From: CAZJDV01 sp964544865
GTDB taxonomy: Bacteria; Chloroflexota; Dehalococcoidia; Lucifugimonadales; CAJWER01
Direction of reading: 5' to 3'
NCBI GenBank assembly: GCA_964544865.1
Contig: CAZJDV010000041.1
Span: 1-22,203, forward strand
Length of the DNA: 22,203 nucleotides
The notes below the pieces were generated by a model. It was given only the letters and a program-made list of their open reading frames with translations, did not search any database and was not told the origin of the DNA. The position numbers and the translations under genes are program-made. Of this stretch, positions 8,623 to 16,806 are shown in pieces; within the stretch, counting starts at the first letter, position 1, and each line of letters opens with the position of its first letter.

Positions 8623-9432
8623 TTAAAGGGAGCCCAGCATCTCCCGCAAGTGGGCGGCGGCCTTTCGCACCGCGCCGACGCGTTCCTCCTCGGCTCCCTC
8701 GTAAACGATCGACAGGCAGCCGTTGTAGCCTGCCCGGTCGAGGATCCCGGTTATACGCTCGTAGTCGAGCAACTCCTCCCTACCGCTCTCGATCCTGTAT
8801 ATCTTTGCCCGGACGTACGCGGCGTGCCCTATCGTCCCCTCCATGTAGTCGTAGATGTCGATGTTCGGGTCGGATTCGCCCACTGGATGCGCCCCAACCC
8901 CGCCTTTCCACTGGCCGGTATCCATTATCAGGGAGAAATTGGGGTGGCCGGTGTCGTGGAGGATTCGCAGCACGTCGTCATCCGTCGCGGCCAGGTTTCC
9001 ACCGTCGTGGTTCTGGAGCGCCACGATCACACCCTTACCGGCGCCGTAGTCGCACACCGTCTTCAGGCAACCCACGAGGTCCTCGTAGAGCGGCTCCCAG
9101 TCCTCGGTCTCAGCAGGGACGTGTCCGCCGAACACGCGTATGAGCGGTGCGCCGAGGAATGCGGCCACGTCGATGGCGTCTTCAGCCTCGACGACCCTCT
9201 TGCCTAGCTCCTCCTCGTCACCGACGAAGCCGGCTGAAATTCCTATGTAGCTTATCGGCAGTCCCTGTTTCAGGCATTGTATCTTGGTGGCGCGAAGATA
9301 GCCGGGGTCCCGCGATTTGAACGCCCTGATATTGAAGTCGACGACATCCAGCCTCAGCTCGTACGCGGTTCTGATAAACGTCTCGATATCCATGTCCGGC
9401 AGACTCAAATAATTGCACCCGATCTTAATCAT
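8623..9432 (-). CDS. Sugar phosphate isomerase/epimerase-like TIM-barrel protein
   Basis: This 269-residue protein fits the AP endonuclease family 2 TIM-barrel superfamily (xylose isomerase-like). These enzymes use a divalent metal to isomerise or epimerise sugars, or act as dehydratases on inositol derivatives. Probable metal or catalytic positions are H142 in LQNHDG, D171 in IMDTGQW, K210 in VRAKIYRI and E245 in SIVYEG. The first metal ligand of classical members is Glu; here that strand reads VALQN, so Gln140 replaces it, a variant I have the impression occurs in related groups. The ATG has a GGAGG ribosome site seven bases upstream. It lies 42 bases behind the Gfo/Idh/MocA gene, implying a shared transcript and substrate pathway. 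The exact sugar is unknown. Confidence 0.85.
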   Translation of the reverse strand: MIKIGCNYLSLPDMDIETFIRTAYELRLDVVDFNIRAFKSRDPGYLRATKIQCLKQGLPISYIGISAGFVGDEEELGKRVVEAEDAIDVAAFLGAPLIRVFGGHVPAETEDWEPLYEDLVGCLKTVCDYGAGKGVIVALQNHDGGNLAATDDDVLRILHDTGHPNFSLIMDTGQWKGGVGAHPVGESDPNIDIYDYMEGTIGHAAYVRAKIYRIESGREELLDYERITGILDRAGYNGCLSIVYEGAEEERVGAVRKAAAHLREMLGSL

Positions 9433-9474
9433 CCCGCTCCCTCCCAGTTATATGAGTCCCATACGCCGTAAACT

Positions 9475-10605
9475 TCACCCCCTCTTCTGCGCCCCGATCT
9501 GCTCCGCGTACCACTCGCGGCCGTGGACCTCCTTCTTGTTGAGCCAGCGGCCCTGGTGGGGGAATACCCTCAGGGTGCGGTCTTGCAGGGGCAGTCTCAC
9601 GGGGGCGTGGCCGCGACGGTGGGACTCCCGCATGCCGATGGCGATCTCCAGCACCTTGCGGGCGTTGTCGCCGCTGCCCCTGGGCTCGATGTCCAGCTCC
9701 AGCGAATCGACGACCGACTGGACGGTCGCCACGTTTCTTCTGCCGGGAAAACGCCATCCCTCGTCGTCGTAGGTCTGGCGGCCCTCCCAGAGCGACGTTT
9801 CGGGGAACACGCCCCTCATCTTCTCCAGGGACGCCCATGCCGGCCGCTCCGTGCCGTCCCTGGTCTTCCACATATGGAGGTAGGAGCCGTCGCTGAAGAA
9901 CACTCCGCGGCTGCACTGCACCTCGATGCCGTTCTTCGCGTTCGGCCTGCGGTGCATGTGGCACTCTATGCCGTTGGCGAATCGGATGTAGCCCGCGACA
10001 CCTTGGTCGTAGTCGCTCATGGGGTCGTCGGTGACCCAGCCGATGACCCACGCCACCTCGGCGTCGAACGCAAACATGCGCACGAGGCTGAACACCTGGC
10101 AGCCGCCGCCCGACATCTCGGCACCGCTGCCGTAGAAAAGGCTGATGCTCTGGACCTCGCCCAGCTCGCCGGACTCGATGATCTCCCGGGCCTTCCAATA
10201 CTCTGGGAAGCTCCTGTCCAGGTCCCCGGCGGCAAACTTGATGCCCCTTTCCCTGCACGCCTCCACCATCCGGTCGGCGTCCTCCAGGGTCGCCGATATC
10301 GGCTTCTCGGCGGCAATCGCCTTTACGCCGGACTGCGCGCAGCCGAGGACGACCTCCGGGTTCACGCTGACGGGCAGGATGGGCGCGGCGATGTCGATAT
10401 TTTCCTTGCGCAGCATCTCGCGGTAGTCGGAGTAGCCGGGCACGCCGAAGCGCCGGCAGAATAGCTCCAGGTTCTCGGCGTCGGTGTCGGCCGCGGCCAC
10501 CACCCGGGTCATAGGGTTGAGGTCGTACGCCCTCGCATGGGACGATCCCTTCCTCCCACAGCCGATGACTCCGACCCTGTATTTGGCGTTCCTCTCTTGT
10601 GTCAT
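9475..10605 (-). CDS. Gfo/Idh/MocA family oxidoreductase (first copy)
   Basis: The 376-residue product is an NAD(P)-dependent sugar or cyclitol dehydrogenase-like protein. The Rossmann motif GCGRKG is at 15-20 and the conserved EKP is at 100-102. A C-terminal alpha/beta domain follows. The frame is open to 10722, but the ATG at 10605 has AGGAGG seven bases upstream and places the Rossmann strand (YRVGVIGCG) right after the start, so the longer form is rejected. It precedes the isomerase/epimerase gene on the same strand, a pairing typical of inositol or keto-sugar pathways. The C-terminal part carries an ESHRRGHAPVRLPLQDRTL motif shared, with changes, by the second copy at 17510-18646, suggesting paralogues. 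Confidence 0.9.
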   Translation of the reverse strand: MTQERNAKYRVGVIGCGRKGSSHARAYDLNPMTRVVAAADTDAENLELFCRRFGVPGYSDYREMLRKENIDIAAPILPVSVNPEVVLGCAQSGVKAIAAEKPISATLEDADRMVEACRERGIKFAAGDLDRSFPEYWKAREIIESGELGEVQSISLFYGSGAEMSGGGCQVFSLVRMFAFDAEVAWVIGWVTDDPMSDYDQGVAGYIRFANGIECHMHRRPNAKNGIEVQCSRGVFFSDGSYLHMWKTRDGTERPAWASLEKMRGVFPETSLWEGRQTYDDEGWRFPGRRNVATVQSVVDSLELDIEPRGSGDNARKVLEIAIGMRESHRRGHAPVRLPLQDRTLRVFPHQGRWLNKKEVHGREWYAEQIGAQKRG

Positions 10606-10830
10606 CCTCGTGCCTCCTGGGCGTAATTGTCGTGCAGGCGCCATCTTATCATCTGGTCCCTCAACCGGTACGCCCGGCCCCGGCGCCTGTTGCTCTTGGC
10701 CCGAAGCTCGCCGCGGTGACACCGTCCTCGGCGCCGATTACGCTGATATCCGGCGGTCGGTCGAGCGCTCCATATTCGGTGGCTTCGCCGTCCGGTCCTT
10801 TCTGACGGCTGATAGTATCAAGGAGGGCGG

Positions 10831-11966
10831 ATGGTCAGGACGATGAGGGCCGTGCGCAAGGCGGGGCCACAGAGGGGCCTGGTGGTCGCAGACGTGCCGG
10901 TACCGAGGTCGGGCCCGACGAGGTCTTGGTGGTGGTCAGGGCGGCCAGCATCTGCGGGACCGACCTTCATATCTGGCACTGGAACGAGTGGAGCCGGCAG
11001 CGGTTCAGGCCGCCTCTGACCATCGGCCACGAGTTCGCCGGCACGGTGGTCGAGGCCGGCCGGTCGGTCGAGCACGTCAGGGTGGGCGATTACGTCTCTG
11101 CCGAGAGCCACGTCACTTGCGGCATGTGCTTCCAGTGCCGCACTGGCCAGGCCCACATGTGTCCCAACACCCGTATACTGTGGGTGGACCGGGATGGTGC
11201 GTTCGCCGACCACTTCGCCTTTCCGGAGAAGGTGATCTGGCAGAACGACCGGCGCAAGATGCCCGCCAAGATCGCCACCCTGCAGGAGTCTTTCGGCAAC
11301 GCCGTATTCGCCACCCTGGCCCACGACCTGGCCGGCCAGAGCGTCGGCGTGATGGCATGCGGGCCCGCAGGGCTCTACTCCATCGGCATAGCCAAGGCGT
11401 CCGGCGCCGCCCGGGTCATTGCGACCGACCTCAGCGAGTTCCGGCTCGATCTGGCGAGGAGTATGGGGGCCGACCACGTGTTCAATCCGTCACGGTCCGA
11501 CGCCGACGTGGCCGATTGGCTGGTCGAGGCCAACGAGGGCTTCGGCATCGACGTCGTGCTGGAGATGAGCGGCGCTCCGCAGGCGACCGACGCGAGGTTC
11601 AGGGGAGTGCGCAACGGGGGCAGAGTGACCTTGTTCGGCATATCTGACAGCCCCGTGTGAATCGACGTGGCCGAGAGCATGATATTCAAGAACCTGACCG
11701 TCCTCGCACTGAACGGCCGGCGCATCTTCGACACCTGGTATCGGACGCGCTGGCTGCTGGAGAATGGGGTGGTCGACCTGCGGCCGCTCATCATACAGGA
11801 GCTGGACCTGGAGGACATCGACGAGGCGATGCGTATCCTGGAGGCTGGAGAGGCCTGTAAGGTCATCCTGCGGCCCAGGGGGGGGGGCGGGGATGTTTCC
11901 AGGAGCATGGAGGGCCAGCGCCGGGACCCGGACGCCAACATCCAGGGACAGGACCTGCACCGCTGA
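10831..11966 (+). pseudogene. Zinc-dependent MDR dehydrogenase, threonine-dehydrogenase-like, disrupted
   Basis: Conceptual joining of two frames gives a medium-chain dehydrogenase resembling L-threonine 3-dehydrogenase. It has the catalytic-zinc segment ICGTDLH and GHEFAG, the four-cysteine structural zinc site CxxCxxCx7C (TCGMCFQC then HMC), the NAD loop GPAG, and a C-terminal FDTWYRTRWLLENG segment. Two lesions are visible. The start frame (ATG 10831, AGGAGG four bases upstream) runs to VPVPR and the protein continues as VGPDEVLVVVRAASICGTD in another frame, explained by one missing base near 10906-10909. A TGA at 11658-11660 then interrupts the same frame between DSPV and IDVAESMIF. After the family's usual end a run of ten G (11878-11887) precedes a 28-residue tail. 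It may be a decayed gene or carry sequencing errors. Confidence 0.85.
11878..11887. repeat. Ten-G homopolymer tract
   Basis: Ten consecutive G near the 3' end of the disrupted dehydrogenase gene, just after the point where homologues normally end. It is the longest homopolymer I noticed, and is a likely site for slippage in vivo or for length error in sequencing. Confidence 0.85.
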
Positions 11967-11987
11967 GCGCATTCTCGTGAAGAAGTA

Positions 11988-12098
11988 TGTCATTCTGAGG
12001 AGCCAAGCGGCGAAGAATCTGGGGTGGGGCCCTCTTTCGCGTTCGCGCGCGTCGCGTAGCCCAACTACCCCAGATTCTTCGCGGTGCTCAAAATGACA
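11988..12098. repeat. 111-bp inverted-repeat element, MITE-like
   Basis: The arms begin with TGTCATTCTGAG (11988-11999) and end with its near complement CTCAAAATGACA (12087-12098; one mismatch). The inner 16-base blocks GCGAAGAATCTGGGGT and ACCCCAGATTCTTCGC match perfectly; the left arm carries six extra bases between the two blocks. The central loop of about 40 bases is GC-rich and codes for nothing. From memory, arms of the type TGTCATTCTGAG...GAAGAATCT recur between genes in many environmental bacterial genomes, including Chloroflexota. No clear target-site duplication is visible. It lies 22 bases after the disrupted dehydrogenase gene, and the transcript would form a strong hairpin. Confidence 0.8.
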
Positions 12099-12216
12099 AT
12101 GGTCAAAGCCGTGTTGACTGATTACTAGCAGGCCCGGCGGTCTCCAGGGGCCGTTGCGGTCCTTACCCAACAGATCGGCGTAGGCCCTGTAAGCAGCTCA
12201 ACAAGGCCGCTTGGGC

Positions 12217-12238
12217 GCAGGCGTTTCGCCACGCCTGC
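12217..12238 (-). terminator. Hairpin directly after the DapA-family gene, no U-tract
   Basis: A perfect eight-base stem GCAGGCGT/ACGCCTGC with a six-base loop begins two bases after the TGA of the minus-strand gene at 12240. No T-run follows it, so it may act as a transcript-end stabiliser or a U-tract-less terminator. The remaining spacer to the inverted repeat (12099-12216) shows nothing I can name. Confidence 0.45.
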
Positions 12239-12239
12239 A

Positions 12240-13154
12240 TCAGCCCAGCATGTGCGGGTGCTCGCTCTTGAGCGCGGCCAAGCACTCCTCGAAGGTCTGC
12301 TGGTCGAATCCGTTGTAGGGCGAGAGCATCTGCAGCGGCATGTCTATCCCGCTGGCGCGCACGATCATCTTGTCGAACGCCCCGTCGATGCGCTGTTCTC
12401 GGGCGCGAGCCGGCGCCAGGAACGTCGATCCCGCGTCGCCGATCTCCAGAGAGACCTGGTACGCCTTCTCGAAATCGCCGCTTGCACCAAGATCGAACAT
12501 CTCCTTGAGCTTGCTTGGGAACAGGGCCCCCCAGGATGCCAATATCGAGCACTCGCCGTGGAGGCTCCCGAACGGGTAGTTGCTCTCGCCCAAGAAGTGC
12601 TGGAGCTCTGTCTGCGTGATCAACTTGCGGCACTCCGCCGGGCCGGCCCCGGTGTACTTGGTGCCGACCAGGTTCGGCACCGCGGCCTCGAGCCGCTTGT
12701 AGTCCTCGGTGACGAGCACACGCCTGGACCTCGGCAGATTGTAGTGGACGAACTTGGAATCCGGGAAGCTCCCGCACACGTCCTTGAAGTAGGTCATGTA
12801 CTCGTCGTCGGTCAGCTCTCCCCACGGCGGGATGGCGATCTGGAACACGCGGAACCCGATGTCGTGGGCCGCGGCGATCTTCTCGACGACCAGCGCCGTG
12901 GACATGGATATTATGCCGACCATTGGGTGGACGTCCAGCCTGTTCGTCTCCTCGCGGAATATCCCGACGATCTCCTTGAACTTGGAGAGGGTGACGGCAT
13001 AGCCCTCGCCCGCCGTGCCGAAGATGTACAGGTTGTTGTAGGTCTTCAGAGCGTCCCGTATCTCGGCTCGGAACGTGTCCTCTATCAACTCCTGCCGCTC
13101 GTCCCACGGCACCTCGCAGCTAACCAGGATCGATCGTGGGTATCGTTTTGTCAT
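12240..13154 (-). CDS. DapA/N-acetylneuraminate lyase family class I aldolase
   Basis: The 304-residue TIM-barrel protein belongs to the dihydrodipicolinate synthase superfamily, whose members make or break C-C bonds next to a keto acid through a lysine Schiff base. GTAGE at 46-50 matches the family's G-T-x-G-E motif, Y138 in HYNLP is the proton-relay tyrosine, and K166 in GTKYTGAG is the expected Schiff-base lysine. Because it sits among sugar dehydrogenases and opposite an enolase-superfamily gene, I favour a sugar-acid aldolase or dehydratase role over lysine synthesis; this is inference. The ATG at 13154 is chosen over 13196 because AGGAG lies eight bases upstream and the shorter form begins at the usual place. 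The spacer to the divergent gene is 108 bases. Confidence 0.85.
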   Translation of the reverse strand: MTKRYPRSILVSCEVPWDERQELIEDTFRAEIRDALKTYNNLYIFGTAGEGYAVTLSKFKEIVGIFREETNRLDVHPMVGIISMSTALVVEKIAAAHDIGFRVFQIAIPPWGELTDDEYMTYFKDVCGSFPDSKFVHYNLPRSRRVLVTEDYKRLEAAVPNLVGTKYTGAGPAECRKLITQTELQHFLGESNYPFGSLHGECSILASWGALFPSKLKEMFDLGASGDFEKAYQVSLEIGDAGSTFLAPARAREQRIDGAFDKMIVRASGIDMPLQMLSPYNGFDQQTFEECLAALKSEHPHMLG

Positions 13155-13262
13155 GGGACGCTCTCCTGAGTGTTGGTCCCGTAAGTCTAGCAACATTCAG
13201 CGCGCTAGGATAGAGTATAGGCGGTGGGGAAGCCTCGCCGATTCTGCCGCCCGGAGCGCGAA

Positions 13263-14366
13263 ATGAAGATAACCGACATCGAGCTCATATCCGTATTCTC
13301 GACGCGGGAGATGGGGCGCACCGGCCCGTCGGACCCAGAGAAGGCGGTCTCGTACCACGTGATCGTACGCCTCCACACCGACGCCGGCATCACCGGGCTC
13401 GGCGAGATGTCGGACATCGCCTTCGCCGCCGACCAGAAGGTGATCGAGACGCTGCGCGCTCGGCTCCGGCCGTTGCTGATAGGGGAGAGTCCCTTCGACC
13501 TGACCGCCATCCAGGTCGCGCTCGGACGGCACGAGTGGGAGCATCAGGTCCTTTGCGGAGTCGACATCGCACTGCACGATGCCGTCGCCAAAGTGCTGGA
13601 CATCCCGCTGTATCAGCTCCTGGGCGGCAAGCTTCGCAGCAAGATTCCGTTCTCCTACCCCCTCGGTGCGTGCAAGACCGAGGCCGACGTGGCAGCGAAC
13701 CTAAAGCGCATCGAACGGTTGCAGGACCAGGGCCACGACACGATTCGCTACTACTTCGGAGAAGACCTGGACCTGGACGAGCGTTTCCTGACCGGGATGC
13801 GGGAGCGTTGGGGCGGCGAAATCAAGCTCAACGCCCTGGACGCCAGTGGCCGCTTCGACGTCGAGACTTCGATCAGCGCCATCAGGCGGCTGACCCCGTT
13901 CCAGCCGAACCTCGTCGAGTCCCCGGTCAAGGGCCGCCACGACGCCCCCGTGGAGGACTTCCTGGCGGTGAAGGAGGCGGTCGCGCTCAGGATAGGAGAG
14001 CACATCACCGACGCCACGGTCGCGGCGCGGCTTGCGCGGCACGACGCCGTCGACGTATTCAACACCGGGCTGGGATACTCAGGGATCACGGACTGCATCA
14101 AGACCTTCGCCGTGGCGGAGTTCTTCGGCATCCAGACCCTGATGGGCAGCACTGTCGAGCTGTCCATCGGCACCGCCGCCAGGGTGCACGTCGCCTCGGC
14201 GGTGCCGAACCTGGACTTCCCGATCTATCCCTCCGGGCCGCTCGTCTACCGCGAGCAGATAGTCAAGGAGAGGGTCCGGTACGAAGAGGGCCACGTGCTG
14301 GTGCCCGACGGGCCTGGATTGGGGATGGAGATCGACGAAGAGCTGCTGGACGCCCAGCGGGTGTGA
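13263..14366 (+). CDS. Enolase-superfamily (mandelate racemase/muconate lactonizing type) protein, divergent active site
   Basis: The 367-residue protein has the superfamily layout: capping domain about 1-125 with CGVDIALHDAVAKVLDIPLYQLLGG, then the barrel. Candidate metal ligands are D193 (ALDASG), E219 (LVESP) and E246 (RIGEH). The usual KxK base on the second barrel strand is missing: the strand reads HDTIRYYFGED, with R162-Y163-Y164 there. The opposite strand (DVFNTGLGYSGIT, 264-276) has neither the Lys nor the His-Asp pair of known subgroups. So the fold is clear but the chemistry is not. Related enzymes dehydrate sugar acids, racemise or cycloisomerise. The ATG at 13263 is preferred over the GTG at 13224 because GGAG lies six bases upstream and MKITDIELI is a typical N-terminus. 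Confidence 0.85.
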   Translation: MKITDIELISVFSTREMGRTGPSDPEKAVSYHVIVRLHTDAGITGLGEMSDIAFAADQKVIETLRARLRPLLIGESPFDLTAIQVALGRHEWEHQVLCGVDIALHDAVAKVLDIPLYQLLGGKLRSKIPFSYPLGACKTEADVAANLKRIERLQDQGHDTIRYYFGEDLDLDERFLTGMRERWGGEIKLNALDASGRFDVETSISAIRRLTPFQPNLVESPVKGRHDAPVEDFLAVKEAVALRIGEHITDATVAARLARHDAVDVFNTGLGYSGITDCIKTFAVAEFFGIQTLMGSTVELSIGTAARVHVASAVPNLDFPIYPSGPLVYREQIVKERVRYEEGHVLVPDGPGLGMEIDEELLDAQRV

Positions 14367-14381
14367 CGGGCGATAGATCTT

Positions 14382-14936
14382 CTAGCAGGCTATGTCAGCC
14401 GCGATGCGGACCGCCTCCTCCAGGAAAACCCGATCATGGCCGTCCAGGGCGAGGCCTCGGACCTCCTGGAGCGGCATGAATTCGGGCGAGAGTTCGTAGC
14501 CGTCCTCGACCCTTGCCTCGGGCCTGGATGTCACGAACGACGCGACGTATATCGGCCAGAGGAAGTCGGGATAAGGACAGGGATGGCCCTTAGGCATCGG
14601 CGTGGTGTCTTTGAGGTGGATGAGGCCGAATTGGACTACCACCCTGATCTCGGCTCCGGCCTCCTCCAGAAGCTCGCGCTGCAGCGTCTCCACATGGGTT
14701 TCGCCATCCTCCACCCGGCCGCCGGGAAGGATGTAGATGCCGTCCAGGTAGCGTATGACAAGCATGCGGTCATCTTTGAACACGATCGCTCGCACGGATG
14801 ACACCAGGTCGGCGGGCGGGGCCTCCGAGCAGAGGTAGCCGGAGACCTCCAGCTCGATGCCCTTCGGCCACTGCGCGGTATTCCGCGATATGCGGCTGTG
14901 GCGGGATAGGAACTTGTCGAGGGCTGTTGCTGTCAT
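14382..14936 (-). CDS. Nudix hydrolase
   Basis: The protein carries a full Nudix box at residues 73-95: GRVEDGE followed by seven residues and RELLEEAGA, matching Gx5Ex7REUxEExGU. Such enzymes hydrolyse nucleoside diphosphates linked to another group, using a metal held by the box glutamates. The substrate cannot be told. The ATG at 14936 gives 184 residues; a GTG at 15008 with GAGG five bases upstream would add 24 residues, so the start is unsure. The stop is TAG, sixteen bases from the convergent enolase-superfamily stop. I see no functional tie to neighbours. Confidence 0.88.
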   Translation of the reverse strand: MTATALDKFLSRHSRISRNTAQWPKGIELEVSGYLCSEAPPADLVSSVRAIVFKDDRMLVIRYLDGIYILPGGRVEDGETHVETLQRELLEEAGAEIRVVVQFGLIHLKDTTPMPKGHPCPYPDFLWPIYVASFVTSRPEARVEDGYELSPEFMPLQEVRGLALDGHDRVFLEEAVRIAADIAC

Positions 14937-15061
14937 ATTACGGTACACACCTGCTGTGACCCGACCGGCCGCTTCAACCCAGGCGGCGCCAATGCCTCCA
15001 ACGATCACGCTTGCCTCAGAGAAAATTGTGCCTCAAGACTGCTGGCGCGGCGACCAGCGGC

Positions 15062-15772
15062 TCATTCGCCCTCAAGCTCCTTTTTCCATCTGACGTTCAG
15101 GAGCAGGGTCTCCCATATCTCGTTGAAGTCGAGCGAGTCCTTGGCTGTCCAGTCGACGCTGTCGGCGACCTCCAGCGACATCCTGGTCTTGAATACCACG
15201 GCGAAAGCCTGGACCACGCCTCCCTCGATGCCTCCTACGGCTACGGCGGTCGAGCGAGCGGCCAGGTCCACCAGGACGAGGTCTCCGCAGCCTGCCGCGT
15301 AGAGTGCCTCGTAGGCGTCCCGCATCCGGGTGTCGAGCTCCGACTTCATCCGGGGGATCGATTCGTATTCGTCGCCGTTGAACTCGACCACGACCCGGAG
15401 TCCGACCTGCCGCCGGACCCTGGCGTCCGGATCGTAGTGAAGCCGGGACATCTCCGGGTTGTGCGCGGTCACGCCGGAGAACTGTGAGGTGGCGATCGCG
15501 ATCAGCCGTCTCTTTTGCTCCTCGATGTCGAGGCCCGGCTCACAGGGTTTTGCCGGGCCCGTCTCGGGTGGGGAGGCGGCGGGCTGTGCGGCGGCGGGAG
15601 CCTGGGCCTCGGTGCTCTCCCCGGCATCGGAATCCCCAGCGCACCCGGCCGCGAGGGCAATGGCAACGAGGATAAGTCCGAGGGCCACCACGATGTGCGA
15701 ACGGCTTCGGCCTCCGGCGGTCTCCGGCCATTCGCGCGTGGGCGCTCGCGGTTCTCGCCGGGCATGCGACAC
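15062..15772 (-). CDS. Hypothetical probable lipoprotein
   Basis: From the GTG at 15772 the product is 236 residues: an Arg-rich N-terminus, a hydrophobic segment (about 27-43, HIVVALGLILVAIALAAG) ending at C44 in a lipobox-like AAGC, an Ala/Pro-rich linker to about 76, and a domain of about 160 residues I do not recognise (features such as QVGLRVVVEFNGDEYESIP and VRWKKELEGE). It is probably exported and lipid-anchored. The frame remains open to 15880, and GTG 15772 is chosen because it sits just before the signal and after GGGAG, although the spacing is short. A TACAAT hexamer on the minus strand at 15849-15854 might be part of its promoter. Confidence 0.6.
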   Translation of the reverse strand: MSHARREPRAPTREWPETAGGRSRSHIVVALGLILVAIALAAGCAGDSDAGESTEAQAPAAAQPAASPPETGPAKPCEPGLDIEEQKRRLIAIATSQFSGVTAHNPEMSRLHYDPDARVRRQVGLRVVVEFNGDEYESIPRMKSELDTRMRDAYEALYAAGCGDLVLVDLAARSTAVAVGGIEGGVVQAFAVVFKTRMSLEVADSVDWTAKDSLDFNEIWETLLLNVRWKKELEGE

Positions 15773-15958
15773 TTCTCCCTGGTTAATGATGCCGCCAAGA
15801 GCACAGGCATCAAGCAACCGTTTCTCCAGCACCTGCTTCTTGGTCGCGATTGTATCACGATACTCCACGCTAATATCCACCGTGTTTAGGGATACCAGAG
15901 TACATAAGGACGTTGATGCGAACGCCCCTACGGGCGGGACGTGGCGCGTGCCCGCTAC

Positions 15959-16761
15959 TCAACTGCCGGTGGAGGTGTAGTGGCGCACGCCGATCTTCCA
16001 GACCGGGAGCGATAGCGCAAGGAAGACGACGCCCATTGCGGGTGAGAGGTACCGGAACAGCAAGGACGAGCCCAGGGGGTCGGTCCGCCCAAGGATGGCG
16101 ATAGCCGGGAAGTAGCTGATGGTGGCGAGGGGCACCGCGTACGTAAAGAATGTCCGGAACCAGGGCCGGTAGATGACCAAAGGGTACTGCGTCGTCTCGA
16201 CCCCGCCGTACGTCACCGCGTTCATGATCTCCAGGGTCTCGGTGGTCCAGAACGCGAGGGTGGCCTGGAGCACGATCAGTCCGGCGAATAAGGCGGCGCC
16301 CCGGCGATCGCGCCCAAAGCCAGAACGACCCTGGGCAGCGTCCAGTCGAGATCCAGGGCCGCGCTTGCCCAGAGGAGGATGAACACCCCTTGAGACAGCC
16401 GGCCGGCACGTCTGAGGGTCAACTCCTGGCTGGCGAACTGCAGGGCCGTGGACCGGGGCCTGAGCAACAGCCGGTCGAAGTCGCTGGCCTTTACCATGCT
16501 TCCGAAATGGTCGAAGCCCCGCGTGCCGCTGTCGGCGACCGTGAATGCGACGTTGACAAGGCCGTAAAGGAACGCGACCTCCAGCAGACGCCACCCCTGG
16601 AGCGTGCCAAGACGCTCGAAGCGGACCAGGATGCCGACGAATTCGACGAACGTAACGCCGAACGTGCCAATCGAAAGCATGACAAATGACGCGCGATACT
16701 GCATCTGGCTGCGTATGGATATCCCGATTTACCGGGAGGACAAGTAGAGGGCGTTTACCAC
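15959..16761 (-). pseudogene. ABC-2 family permease (DUF990-like), disrupted
   Basis: The reconstructed product is a membrane permease of the ABC-2/DUF990 type: ISIRSQMQYRASFVML near the start, a conserved DFDRLLLRPRST loop, and TM segments up to VGIRHYTS-like VRHYTSTGS at the end. Two lesions are visible. The GTG at 16761 has AGGGAGG six bases upstream and reads VVNALYLSSR, then TAA (16729-16731), then IGISIRSQMQ in the same frame. Further on, IVLALGAIAG-type sequence passes to AALFAGLIVLQA by a one-base loss near 16291-16302. No ATPase or second permease of this exporter type is adjacent. A small hairpin, CGCCC-CTAC-family, lies after the stop at 15923-15936. Intact only if the lesions are sequencing errors. 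Confidence 0.8.
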
Positions 16762-16806
16762 GGCTAGCCTCCCTGTACGACGAAGTGGCGGAGGCCTCAT
16801 CCCGTC

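Noticed and set aside
11658..11660. UGA recoding (selenocysteine or altered code) in the dehydrogenase gene
   Set aside because: TGA ends many intact genes here, the position is not catalytic, and a separate frameshift in the same gene points to decay or error.
12252..13169. 305-codon plus-strand frame opposite the DapA-family gene
   Set aside because: The minus strand carries the GTAGE, Tyr and Lys motifs and the ribosome site; the plus frame has none.
13535..14479. 314-codon frame overlapping the enolase-superfamily gene
   Set aside because: Low-complexity Arg/Gly/Ala-rich translation typical of an out-of-frame shadow in high-GC DNA.
15852..15863. Palindrome GTATCACGATAC as an operator
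   Set aside because: Short, single, and near an uncertain promoter; not enough to call.
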